Shown: piece by piece, positions 46,501 to 57,504 of the stretch | How positions within the stretch are numbered: the first letter of the stretch is position 1 | How the letters are laid out: each line of letters starts with the position of its first letter | From: Macrostomum hystrix | Lineage: Eukaryota; Platyhelminthes; Macrostomidae | Direction of reading: 5' to 3' | Assembly (NCBI GenBank): GCA_950097015.1 | Contig: CATNEN010000039.1 | Location: 6,526,501-6,590,500 of the forward strand | DNA length: 64,000 nt | The notes under the pieces: generated by a model | Database searches by the model: none | Seen by the model: only the letters and a program-made list of their open reading frames with translations | What the model was told of the DNA's origin: nothing | Made by a program: the position numbers and the translations under genes

Positions 46501-47055
46501 TTGTCATCAAACATGGTGCTTGTCATCAAACATGATGCTTGTCATCAAACATGATGCTTGTCATCAAACATGATGCTTGTCATCAAACATGATGCTTGTC
46601 ATCAAACATGATGCTTGTCATCAAACATAATGCTTGTCATCAAACATGGTGCTTGTCATCAAACATAATGCTTGTCATCAAACATGATGCTTGTCATCAA
46701 ACATAATGCTTGTCATCAAACATGGTGCTTGTCATCAAACATGGTGCTTGTCATCAAACATGATGCTTGTCATCAAACATGGTGCTTGTCATCAAACATG
46801 ATGCTTGTCATCAAACATGATGCTTGTCATCAAACATGGTGCTTGTCATCAAACATGATGCTTGTCATCAAACATGATGCTTGTCATCAAACATGATGCT
46901 TGTCATCAAACATGATGCTTGTCATCAAACATGGTGCTTGTCATCAAACATGGTGCTTGTCATCAAACATGATGCTTGTCATCAAACATGGTGCTTGTCA
47001 TCAAACATGATGCTTGTCATCAAACATGGTGCTTGTCATCAAACATGGTGCTTGT
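43600..47055. repeat. 3.45-kb 19-bp minisatellite with three-state unit variation
   Basis: About 180 copies of CATGATGCTTGTCATCAAA. Almost all variation is at two adjacent positions: CATGATG, CATAATG or CATGGTG, plus rarer CTTGGCATC, GTGATTG and GATGCATG forms. TGATG and CATCA in each unit are inverted around CTTGT. Variant strings recur in blocks (GATGCATG near 44006, 44366 and 44486). Confidence 0.97.
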
Positions 47056-47204
47056 CAGCAGCAACTGGAGAGCCGAAAACACATGTAGTAATTTATGCTT
47101 AATATCAATCAGGTACATTCAAATCTTCCATGAGCATGCACTCTTTGGCTTTGTCTTAACTAGCTTCCGTGTTGCATTAACTCTAAAAAACGGACCTAAC
47201 ACTA

Positions 47205-47412
47205 TTGGATTCCGGACCTTTCCAACTGGATTCCGGACCTTGTCAACTGGATTCCGGATCTTTTCAACTGGATTCCGGATCTTTTCAACTGGATTCCGGA
47301 TCTTTTCAACTGGATTCCGGATCTTTTCAACTGGATTCCGGATCTTTTCAACTGGATTCCGGATCTTTCAAACTGGATTCCGAATCTTTCCAACTCCGGA
47401 ACCGGATTCCGG
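47205..47412. repeat. 21-bp minisatellite
   Basis: About nine copies of GGATTCCGGATCTTTTCAACT with variants, grading into degenerate CTCCGGAACCGGATTCCGG-like sequence, about 350 bp upstream of the plus-strand receptor gene. Confidence 0.9.
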
Positions 47413-47743
47413 AAATGCTCAACTGGTTCCAGAACTGCCCAAACTTGTTTCGGAACTAATCAATTCCGGACCTGTCAATTACCAAATAGGTATGGGTTTA
47501 GATCAGCAAGTTTTGGTGTGACCTGGCTGGTTAATTAACCTACTCACTAGCTACTGCGCTTTCCAAATTCGAGTTTCGCAGCCAATAGGAGCACGTGAGG
47601 ATCTGAGCTGTGTTTTCGAATTCCATATTTTGAGTTGCCATTTATTCGAAAGCCACTTTTAATTCCGCTAGACCTATCGGATCTTCAATAAACTTTATTT
47701 AGACAGTAATCAACCGTATCCTTCTGCGTGCAACTTAGGGCAA

Positions 47744-50700
47744 ATGGATAACATTACTGACTTGGCGGGTAAGTTAATATTTTCCTACAAATTGAAGTAG
47801 AGAATGAAAGAGTCCAGGGTGATGCGGAATACTTATTTTATCTTTGAGCCTTGAGTGCACTGTAGCCTAGAGGCTAGAGCCTAGGCTACTTGAAGGTCGG
47901 TGGTTCGATTCCCCCTTCAGTGGAAATCAGCATTAGCTGGGGTGATTCTGGATTGGTTTGGCGCCCGCCACCCAGTCCATGGACTGAACAGGTGTACGCA
48001 GCCTTCAGAGATGTGTCTCAACTGTAGGTCAGGTGTGCTATCTTATTAATTAACTAATGAGTAAAAAATCAATCTCAGCGGAATCGCGCTTCAGTCCGCT
48101 TCTGCCCGCCCTGGCCGTGTCAGCAACCGCTCTCAAATTCCTGCGCCTGTACGCTTCTCCTTTGCTGACTGTGCTGGCCCTGTTCGGTGCCGTCATTGTG
48201 CTTCACTGCGCCGTAAAATCAAGGCGACGCGTCAAGGGCAAGGACCTCGTGCTGTGCGGACTGACGGCCGCAGACTCGGTGACCGTGGTCTGCACGTAAG
48301 CTGCGTGGAGGGGGTGGGTGGTTTGCCTCTCGCACCGAAATCCCTGGGCTCGATTCCGCGGCGGGGCCACGATTTGGGTCTAGTCGTGAAAACTACGCCC
48401 TTGACGGCTAACCTTAAATACCCAGTGACAGTGTACACTGCCATCAATAGTTAACGTGCTACCGTTGTTACATGAAGGTTTATTAGCTCTCAGGGTGTCA
48501 CACGAAGGTTGCTGCTGCACACGTATGAGAAAATATTGTAATTAAGAACACATTAGTCCGGCCAGGCACCTTTCTTTGACGGTCGGATCTGCAGCTGTAT
48601 CATCTTGCATCCCAAGTGAATCAGCTAGTTAATGAAGTCAAAACAAGGCTTCCGCCGGCTTCCTGACTAGCTCCTCAGGATCTGCCGCCAGAATTGCATA
48701 TCTATTATTTATCAAAAGACCTCATTGCACTCGAGAATATTGCACCTGATACCTTATTTAGCTCTTTTCAATTTACTATAGGGACCCGCCACATAAAATA
48801 GTCAATCATTGTAAGAGAGACCACTTAAAGACAGACCACTGAAAGGCAAGTCACTGAAGGACTCCGAGACTACCCACTTGAAGGACTCCGAGACTATCCA
48901 CTTGAAGGACTCCGAGAATATCCACTTGAAGGACTCCGAGAATATCCACTTGAAGGACTCCGAGACTACCCACTTGAAGGACTCCGAGACTACCCACTTG
49001 AAGGACTCCGAGACTATCCACTTGAAGGACTCCGAGAATATCCACTTGAAGGACTCCGAGACTACCCACTTGAAGGACTCCGAGACTACCCACTTGAAGG
49101 ACTCCGAGACTATCCACATGAAGGACTCCGAGAATATCCACTTGAAGGTCTCCGTGAATATCCACTTGAAGGACTCCGAGAATATCCACATGAAGGACTC
49201 CGAGAATATCCACATGAAGGACTCCGAGAATATCCACTTGAAGGACTCCGAGAATATCCACACGAAAGACTCCGAGAATATCCACTTGAAGGACTCCACT
49301 TAAAGGACTCCGAGGCTATCCACTGGAAGGACTCCGAGAATATCCACTTGAAGGACTCCACTTGTAGGAATCCGAGACTATCCACTGGAAGGACTCCGAG
49401 AATATCCACTTAAAGGACTCCGAGACTCTCCACTTGAAGGACTCCGAGACTATCCACTTGAAGGACTCCGAGACTATCCACTTGGAGGACTCCACTTGAA
49501 GGACTCCGAGAGTAATGACCTTAAGGACGAGAGCAACCACCTGAAGGACTCCCAGAGCAACCACCTGAAGGACTCCCAGAGCAACCACCTGAAGGACTCC
49601 CAGAGCAACCACCTGAAGGACTCCCAGAGCAACCACCTGAAGGACTCAGAGAAATCGCATACAAGCTACCAATGTTTCCTACGTCACCATGGAGGCCTAT
49701 TTAGTATGCTGAGATTTCTGAAAATGGCTATTTAAAAAAGCATTTAGATTTCGAAGCTAATTAAGCCCGAAAGTGCCAATGGGAGCTGGCCACAGCCGTC
49801 ATTTCCGTTCAGTCAGGAATCAGGTTCTCATCTGGATTCCTGTCAACAGCTGTCAGTGAGCACAGACCGAGGCTTCGCTTCTCAAATAGTTTCAAATATC
49901 CGGCCTTATTAGACGTTTTGTACTCAAAAGTTGGCTATTTGAGTCGAAAGAGTCGATGCCGCTTTTAGGTGCTTTATAAGGAAATTGAATCCACGAATTG
50001 AAACTGATGCAGGAAGTATGGCTGGTCATTAACACCTGTCTACCTTCTTACACCCGCCACACCCAGGCTGCTATTCCGTGAGTTCCTCAGCTCCGGCCTG
50101 AAGCTGGAGATGCCGCAGGTGCAGTTTAGCTGGGTCTGCAAGCTCTGGTCCTTCTTCTGGATCCTCAGCAGCAGCTTGTCCTCGAACATGCTCTGCCTGC
50201 TGGCGGCTGACCGAGTGTACGCACTGAGCTGGCCGCTGCATCACCGGGTGCACATGACGAAGACCAGGTAAAACTCCCATCCTCCATTCTCTATACTCCT
50301 CACCAAAGTCCCTGAGCGGAGTCAGAGGGTCAGTGGCAGACCAGGCCAGAACGAGTCTGCCTCTCGCACCAAGGTCCCTGAGCTCGATTCTGCGGTGAGG
50401 CCACATTAAATTTGGGCGCAGCCGAGGAGTGATGGCTTGGGGGCTTGTCGTACAATTTACATCCTTTGAGGTCCAACCTCCAAGGCTCAGTGAGAGTAGA
50501 CACTGCCTGCCTGCCCTGACTATGAAAAAGTCAGGGCGGATGTACACACCTGTGTGAGCGTGTGCCTGAGTACAGTATCTGTGTGCGTGTGAGCTCAGGA
50601 GTCAGCGAAATGGGCGGAATTGCCGCCTCGCTGGCTGCGGGTCTAGTGTCACCAAATGATGTGCCATTGCCTGCAGCCCTCCTACAATTATTATTATTAT

Positions 50701-51460
50701 TATAAAGTCCCTTCATAATAATATAAGGTTTGAATCTACAGCGAAGGCCGCAGCCGCGAAGAGCGGAACTGTCTAACACATTCAGCTCCATCGTCCAACA
50801 TCGAACTTTTTCAGGTACTGCCTCGCTGTCGGCGCATTCGTGCTCATCTTTGCCGGAGTGTCCGCACACGGCGTCATTGTGTACGACGCCTATGAGTACT
50901 TTGGGGCCCAGTACTGCTTTGTTATCCTGTCTCTGAGCCAGAGCACCAGTCTGGCTGTGCAGGTGTACACGAACGTTGTGATGAACGGCCTGCTTTCCAG
51001 CCTGTTCCTAGCCGCAACTAATTTGTACCTGTGCGTCCGAATTCACCGCATCCGAGTCTCGAAGGCTCACCTGGCCATCGCCATGTCGGCCCCTGCTAGC
51101 GGCCCCAGCTCGGGCGAGATTCGCAGCTCCGTCACTCTGGTCATCCTGGCGTTTGTCTACCTGGTGTCGTCGGTGCCAAGGGTGTTCACCTACATGTGGC
51201 ACTTCACTCTCTACTCGCGCAAAGACGAGCAGCGAGCCAGCGTGGACCCGGCCCTGCAGCAGCTGTTGTTCTCCCTGGCCAACTGCTTCAACTACCTGTT
51301 CTTCGTGAACTGCTCGCTCAACTGGCTGGTCTACTGCGTCCGGGTGCCGGCATTCCGAGCACAACTGGCCTGCAGGTGCGGCCGGGCAAGCGACGGCGAC
51401 GTCAGCACTGATCGATACGCACAGAGCGATCCGACAGCGCAGAGCACTGGGCGTTTTTGA
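47744..51460 (+). CDS. orphan rhodopsin-class GPCR, copy A
   Basis: A seven-helix plasma-membrane receptor; ligand unknown. Exons join in phase: 47744-47768, 48079-48295, 50067-50267, 50815-51460 (362 aa). The extracellular start is short (MDNIT, an N-glycosylation site). TM1 is SPLLTVLALFGAVIVLHC; TM2 has the conserved Asp (LTAAD); Cys before TM3 (WVCKLW) can pair with Cys in loop 2 (GAQYC); TM3 ends ADRVYALSWPL, so DRY is DRV; TM6 keeps Pro (SSVP) without the usual Trp; TM7 has NWLVY where NPxxY is typical, then CVRVPAFR. Overall this looks like a divergent peptide-receptor-like orphan. Paralogue B (54622-56031) converges on it with the same middle exon lengths (217 and 201 bp). Confidence 0.85.
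47855..48035 (+). mobile_element. SINE family B copy in receptor A intron 1
   Basis: tRNA-like head (TAGCCTAGAGGCTAGAGCCT, GGTCGGTGGTTCGATTCCCC), then TTAGCTGGGGTGATTCTGG and CAGTCCATGGACTGAACAGG. The 3' part is truncated shortly before the next exon. Confidence 0.72.
48306..48450 (+). mobile_element. SINE family A copy, truncated
   Basis: Begins GGTGGTTTGCCTCTCGCACC, then CTGGGCTCGATTCCGCGGCG (B box) and a short body ending at CAGTGTACACTGCC. It lies just after the donor at 48296. Confidence 0.7.
48843..49650. repeat. 24-bp minisatellite in receptor A intron 2
   Basis: About 33 copies of a 24-bp unit (CTCCGAGAATATCCACTTGA then AGGA), changing at the right end to CTCCCAGAGCAACCACCTGA units. 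Open frames on both strands come from the unit length. Confidence 0.95.
50328..50705 (+). mobile_element. SINE family A copy, full-length type, in receptor A intron 3
   Basis: Head region with CCAAGGTCCCTGAGCTCGAT, body, TG-rich segment, GCAGCCCTCCTACAATTATT and a (TAT)n tail. The same insertion is present in the inverted partial duplicate at 42984-43312. Confidence 0.85.
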
Positions 51461-53377
51461 GCCTGGATAAAATATGAAAATGCCTTCATAGACAGCAGAA
51501 AGATGGATGGATTTTTCAAATACCCAAATTTTTATTTTTCCTGTATCTGCTAAAATATTCAACCAATTGCTATGAAAGTGCATTAGCTTCATCATCTATC
51601 ATCTATTAGCTATCGTGAATTAGGCAGTGGGTATTTGAATTTCTTTCCTTCTGTTAAACGACCGCGTCCTAAAATGTTATTGTCGTCACTGTTTCTGAAA
51701 TTTGTTTTGACAATACCAGAAAGTAGACGCAGCTTGGTAGATTTTTACAGTTAGTACGCACCGCACAATGCACACCAGTCGGTAATTATAATTAAAATTA
51801 TTAAAATTATAATCGCTTAACATGACAATAAAATTACTACACCAACGCCAGTTACTAAACGCTACCGCTTAACCAATCCCTGCTCACCAACCCTTATATG
51901 TGTGCTCACAGTTGTTCAACCAATCCCTGCTCACCAACCCTTCTATGTGTGCTCACAGTTGTTCAACCAATCCCTGCTCACCAAGCCTTCTTAGTGTACA
52001 CAAAAAGATTACTTTTTATTTAGCTTTTTTAGTTATATCTGAAATTCTTGCTAAGATGCTATGCAGACTACTTTAAGTGGCACCCGTAGTTAGATTTTAG
52101 CTTGCAAAGGTGTGCAAAATCATTTCAATGATATAATTGAATTACAATGATATAATTCGGAAGTAAAAAATCAAGCGTTTTCTAACAAATTTTCCAATAA
52201 TAGGTAAGCGAGAAAAATTATTTAACTGTTTTGAGCCTCTGTGATGAAGTATTGTTTTGAAACGGACTTCATTCAGCGATGTAAAATAATTACAAAATTA
52301 AATCAGTACTTCTGCTGCCTTCAAAGGTTTGCAATAGCCATATTTATCATTTAGGAACAAAATAGTCGGCAATTAAAAAAGCAAAGAAAATTGAATCGAA
52401 GTTACAATGTTAAAAGGGACAAAGCGATACTGTAGAGTGGTACATACTTAAATGGGACGCGATTCCCTCTTTGTACTTCTAAAGCAAATCAACAAACAAC
52501 TTCTGGGATTAAAAAATGGAAACGTGAGCAGTGGCTGCTGATAGCGTGCTCACAGAAATGTCTACTCGAAAATAAAGCAGTCACTAGGCGACAAAACGGT
52601 GATGGGATCAGGTTGTCACAGGACCCCACCTGGCTCAGGTTTGTTATTCGTCGCGCAGCGTGACCGACAAGGCATTCGGGCGGAAAAGTTGCCGATGGTA
52701 GCGCGACAGTTAGACAGAAATTCGACCGACTATCTGAGTCTGGCGTCATTTAAAATGATTTTAATTCAAGCAATACAAATTCAACTCCCTAGTCCAACAG
52801 GGAGTGAAAAGTTGCACAGTGCTTGTAGCCAGTTCTGATAATACTTTGAGTCGATAGGTCAGTCAAACAAAAACATGTTGGCCTTGCCTCGGGCCTTTCT
52901 GAATATTATATTATTTGAAAGGCTAGGGCAGAAAGGGGGGGTCGACAGCGAGGAGAGACAAATGAGGGTATGAAAACCCTGGGGGATGTACAATGGGGTT
53001 AACAGGCGATAACGCGCGCATGGGGGAGGAAAACAAAGTTGGTGCTGACGCTAGACTGGAGGGAGACAGAGATGAAAGGGACACGGGGGAAAATCGATAA
53101 TAGATAGAAAGGGCGGGGCTGGCAGATAAACGGGTAAGAAAATATATATTACCGCACGGGTGAACAGAGAACAGGATTGGCTAATAATAACTCACGATTT
53201 TCACGACAACAAGTTTAGTAAAATCTTCAGTTTGTATTGCCTGAGAATCTTGGTTTATAGTTAACTTTTACCATTTGTACCATTAGTTGAACTTCTCACT
53301 TCCACGTTGGCCTATGTGAAATTTCGATCGATGTTCGCTCTGCAGTGGCAAAAGTACATCGCACATTACACAAGGAC
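51461..53377. other. gene-free interval between convergent receptors, left part
   Basis: A/T-rich. It contains three copies of a 47-bp unit (AACCAATCCCTGCTCACCAA...) at 51868-51990. Around 52910-53110 it is purine-rich (GGGGGTCGACAGCGAGGAGA-like). No coding exon, RNA gene or complete mobile element is recognisable. Confidence 0.5.
51868..51990. repeat. 47-bp tandem triplication
   Basis: Three successive copies of a 47-bp unit starting AACCAATCCCTGCTCACCAA at 51871, 51918 and 51965, the third incomplete. Confidence 0.9.
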
Positions 53378-53650
53378 CACTAGAAGAAGAGGACTGGACG
53401 CTTTGTTTCTTGAAGAATTTAGCAAAGGCCAATTTTCACGGAAAAATGCTCGAGTGAGATAGGAACTGTTCACTTTTTTCACAATAACTTGTTCATAACT
53501 TTTTAGTGGAAGCATATCAAATGCTGCTTTTTTATTATTTATTTTGACAAACATGTTGCTTCAACGAATTTTAGAAAGCTTCATTGATGAATAATTGATC
53601 TACATTTAATTTTCGTTTATTTATTATGAATCACAATAGGAGCTAGTCAA
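53378..53650. repeat. interspersed repeat, inverted relative to 35190-35465
   Basis: Shares an ordered series of matches with the reverse complement of 35190-35465 (GGACCACTAGAAGAAG, ACATGTTGCTTCA, TTTATTTATTATGAATCACA). No coding capacity recognised. Confidence 0.65.
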
Positions 53651-53799
53651 AAACTATCTAGTGACTAACTAAATTTACAGTCAATTTAATATTTAATAAA
53701 ATACTTGTATATGTGCATTACACGAATTACGAAAAAATGATTAAAAACAGAAGGCCAATTTTATGTCTGATTGGTTGCTATTGTGTCTCTCAAAGATTG

Positions 53800-54384
53800 A
53801 GGTAAGAGGTTGTGAGATAGGAGGTTGTGAGATAAGAGGTTTTGAGATAAGAGGTTGTGAGATAAGAGGTTTTGAGATAAGAGGTTGTGAGATAAGAGGT
53901 TTTGAGATAAGAGGTTGTGAGATAAGAGGTTGTGAGATAAGAGGTTGTGAGATAAGAGGTTTTGAGATAAGAGGTTGTGAGATAAGAGGTTTTGGGATAA
54001 GAGGTTTTGGGATAAGAGGTTGTGAGATAAGAGGTTGTGAGATAAGAGGTTTTGAAATAAGAGGTTGTGAGATAAGAGGTTGTGAGATAAGAGGTTGTGA
54101 GATAAGAGGTTTTGAGATAAGAGGTTGTGAGATAAGAGGTTTTGGGATAAGAGGTTGTGAGATAAGAGGTGAGATAAGAGGTTGTGAGATAAGAGGTTGT
54201 GAGATAAGAGGTTGTGAGATAAGAGGTTTTGGGATAAGAGGTTGTGAGATAAGAGGTTTTGGGATAAGAGGTTTTGGGATAAGAGGTTGTGAGATAAGAG
54301 GTTGTGAGATAAGAGGTTTTGAGATAAGAGGTTTTGGGATAAGAGGTTGTGAGATAAGAGGTTGTGAGATAAGAGGTTGTGACG
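53800..54384. repeat. 15-bp minisatellite downstream of receptor B
   Basis: About 39 copies of GAGATAAGAGGTTGT with a TTTGGGATAAGAGG variant, one interruption near 54170. Multiple-of-three length keeps several frames open. Confidence 0.95.
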
Positions 54385-54605
54385 TCCAACGCAGGCGAAG
54401 GCTTGCTTTTAATAGGTGCATGTACAGTTACAGGTGCTGGGTCCATCCCAATTGCAGCGCCCCGCACTAACGAACACTAAAAGCAATCACATGCATATGT
54501 TCGCCCAACGTGCAGAAGCTTAATTTTTTTGCTGTGTGTGAATTTCGTAGAGTTCCGAAAAAAGTCTATCAGAGTCCTGCTTTAAATGTCAATCGAAAAT
54601 TCATG

Positions 54606-54611
54606 TTTATT
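54606..54611 (-). terminator. poly(A) signal AATAAA of receptor B
   Basis: On the minus strand AATAAA lies about 10 bp beyond the TGA stop codon (54624-54622), implying a very short 3' UTR. Confidence 0.55.
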
Positions 54612-54621
54612 TGAATGGTCG

Positions 54622-56031
54622 TCACTCCGGAGTTGCTCGGCGCAGCCAGTCGCGGAAGAACGGCACCCTGGCGCAGTAGATTAGCCAGTTCAGCGAGCAA
54701 TTCGCGTAGAAAATGTAATTCAAGTTGTTGGCTAGGGAGATCAGCAGCGGCTGCAGATCGTCGCTTTTTGAGTTTTTGGTGAAGCCGGCAAACAGGAGGA
54801 AGAGCCACATGTACGCCGCCACGCGGGGCACAGACGCAGCCAGGTGAACGAAGGCCAGGATGATCAGCGTGGCGCTGCTGCGGAGCTCCACTAGCATGGT
54901 GCCGCTGACTGTCACGGCGGTCAGTTGAATCTTGTCCACACGAATCTGGCGAATGCGGCAGCACAGATACAAGTTCGCTGCGGCCAGGAACACCCCAGAC
55001 AGAAGGCCGTTCATCACCAAACTCGAATACAGCTGAGCGGCGAACATCACGGAGCTGCTGAACGAGGCTGATAGGTAGCAGTACCGAGCACCGAAGTATT
55101 CGTAGGCGTCGTACAGTACAACGCCATGGACAGACAAGCCGGCGAAGATGAGGACAAATGCGCCGACAGCTAATCGGTACCTTTAATTGATTTTGATTGA
55201 GTTCATGGCTTATGGCAAATTGAGCATGTACAAAAATCACTGGAAGGACGCTATAGCTCTCCTGCTGTACCTGGTTCTGGTCATGTGCACCCGGTGATGC
55301 AGCGGCCAGCTCAGTGCGTACACTCGGTCAGCCGCCAGCAGGCAGAGCATGTTCGAGGACAAGCTGCTGCTGAGGATCCAGAAGAAGGACCAGAGTTTGC
55401 AGGTCCAGCTAAACTGCACCTGCGGCATCTCCAGCTTCAGGCCGGAGTTCAGAAACTCGCGAAGTAGAAGGCTACAGTTTGTCAAGGAGAATTTTAACGG
55501 CTTAATTCACAGTGAGGAATGTCAGTCGGGGGGTGATTAGCGGAGTGGTAGTGTCCGACCCATGCACTTGAGTCCCCGATTTTGAAGGAATTCATGAAGG
55601 CGGGGGGACTTGTCGTGCAATACACGCGCCCTGGAGGTCAAACCCTCAGCCCAATAAAAATGATGCTGTTAGTATTATTGGTATTAACACCTGTTCAGCA
55701 CAGAGGCACAGTCAGCTAGGGTGATGGCACACAGCAGTAGGTGTTTGCCCTTGTGAAGCCGCCAGCGCCGCAGCAAACAAGTGAGCACGAAAACTGCTCC
55801 GACGGTTGCCAAGGCGGTCAGCAGTGGCGCCAGGTAAAGACGGAGGCAGTGCAGCAGCTGATTGGATTTGGCCAAGGCCAGCTGCAAACTGTTGTCTGTC
55901 AGCTGGACTGGAAGAGACCCAGTCAGAATGCGTTTTATGAGACAGCCCCTTTTTAAATTGACTTGGAAATTTCCGCAAATAAAAAAAAACTAGCACTGAC
56001 CTGGATTCCCTTTCGTACTGTTTTCGCTCAT
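54622..56031 (-). CDS. orphan rhodopsin-class GPCR, copy B
   Basis: Paralogue of the receptor at 47744. Minus-strand exons in phase: 56031-56001 (MSENSTKGNP, with an NST glycosylation site), 55907-55691, 55471-55271, 55180-54622; 335 aa. Exons 2 and 3 have the same lengths (217, 201 bp) and phases as in copy A. Landmarks: TM1 APLLTALATVGAVFVLTC, TM2 LADCAS, Cys in WTCKLW and ARYCY, ADRVYALSWPL after TM3, TM6 Pro in ASVP, TM7 NWLIY then CARVPFFR. The C-terminus is shorter than in copy A. The transmembrane-3 exon is almost identical in DNA to copy A while the other exons differ widely, which suggests gene conversion. Ligand unknown. Confidence 0.85.
55527..55680 (+). mobile_element. diverged SINE-like copy related to family A
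   Basis: Head-like GATTAGCGGAGTGGTAGTGT (A box) and CACTTGAGTCCCCGATTTTG, then GGGGACTTGTCGTGCAATAC and CGCCCTGGAGGTCAAACCCT, matching the family A body, and a short ATTATT tail. Antisense in intron 2 of receptor B. Confidence 0.6.
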
Positions 56032-57504
56032 TTTTTGAAAGCTTCGTAAATATTGTCTTCGAAAAGAACTCTGTTCCATGAAATGCAGATTTTGAGTTCA
56101 CGCCGCTATTTATCTACAGATGCCCGGCTTATCAATCCATTCTGATCGGACCGGACGACCGGTTTGAATTTGCGAGGCTAATTTTAGTGACGGACTTTTG
56201 AAAGTAGCTACTTACGAGTAGGCTAGTTTGAATGTATATTGTTTATGCTTCAGTAAAATGTAACAATGAATAGTCAGCAAACTAGTTTTTACCAGTAGAA
56301 AGACTTTAAAAGTTAGTTCATCGTAAAAGCAGAAAATGTTAATACATAAAATGCGCTTTCACGAAACCGGTCATTCGGTTTAGTAGCTGTCGTGAATTAG
56401 GCAGTGGTTATTTAAAGCCCGCGTGCGGTCTTTCACCAAAAGGGTGGACACAGTGTGGTCTATCTACTGTTAAATGTCCAACGACACTAGCTCTGTACGA
56501 GTAGCTAGCTCTACTTTAGTAGACCTTGTAAAAGCCTTGGTCACGATCGTGCGCGACGCGAGGTTGAAACTCCAGAATAAAATCGTTATTAGAATGCTTC
56601 ATACATCTCAATATTCCCATTCTACACACCCCCAGAAAAAATTGCTGCTTTGTCGTTTCATTTTCGTCTTTCGTCCTGTAGGACCTTAGTAAACTTCAAA
56701 AAGCATGGAACTGCAGTCTGCTTATGTTTTTTCGTGTGATAAGCATCGGCAAGCTTGCATTGTTGTAAAGAACATGGGCGTCCACAATGAGCCTGGATCA
56801 ATTGAGCTCTCGCTGCAGCACCCCCTGCACTACATTGAATGCATCCCATCTGTCAAATGATCTAAAGACTTGATGGATTTCAAAACCTTCTCAGTCAGAC
56901 TGGGGACTGTCGGATTTAGACAGCTTCCAATTTAGCTTCGAAAGTCCTCCACCAGCTTGTCTGTTAGTTTGTTAGTTCGGCAACGGAACACGGGACAGAC
57001 CATAGAGGTCCTAAAAACCTCGTCACGTCATCACAATTTGAAACCGTGTTCGGACTTTCAAGTGTTTCTATTTGTTTGTTTTATTAACAAGTTTCAAATT
57101 TTCGTAACTTGCTTTGAAAGCGTAACTGTGTTTTAGCGTCAAATCTACCTGTGCCCTGACTGCCATTGTGTACGCTGTACTTTAGCACTGTACTGTGCAC
57201 AGTACTCGCATCAAGTAAGAATTAGCTACAGACTATTATTCTCTATGTGGTAGAGACTCTAAGAAGACACTAGAAGAGACGAAGCGCAAGATCGTGCACA
57301 ATCAAAACTGCTGGAATGAGTAGCCATGCTCTCAAGCTATTGTCTCTAGTTTTAGGTGAGGCTTTTAGAAGCTGAAAAGTGAAAGAAAAAGCGTTTCACG
57401 CATTTCAACTGCTTTTAATCTAACTGAAGCGTCTGCTTTGTAGTCTGCTCTGTCCATCGAAACAGCAAAAACACAAAACTTTCGACATTTGCCAGAGCCA
57501 AAAC
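56032..57504. other. gene-free interval between receptor B and the RING gene
   Basis: No confident exon. 56148-56165 and 56364-56381 form an imperfect inverted repeat (GACCGGTTT core) that may bound a small element. An ORF at 56474-56689 starts MSNDTSS but has no recognised family. A donor-like TTTTAG|GTGAGG at 57355 and acceptor TTTGTAG near 57442 could mark a 5' UTR intron of the RING gene. Confidence 0.4.

Noticed and set aside
43600-47055. CRISPR-like direct repeat array
   Set aside because: Units are head-to-tail without spacers, and the context is an animal genome; it is a minisatellite.
47866-47935. Possible tRNA gene on the plus strand
   Set aside because: Same SINE B head; no proper anticodon stem or 3' acceptor strand.
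56474-56689. ORF starting MSNDTSS, reminiscent of a third receptor N-terminus
   Set aside because: No transmembrane segment follows and no further receptor exon lies downstream; similarity is limited to a few residues.
57316-57356. Short coding start MSSHALKLLSLVL before a donor-like GTGAGG
   Set aside because: Splicing to the nearby acceptor does not enter the RING frame; at most a 5' UTR exon.
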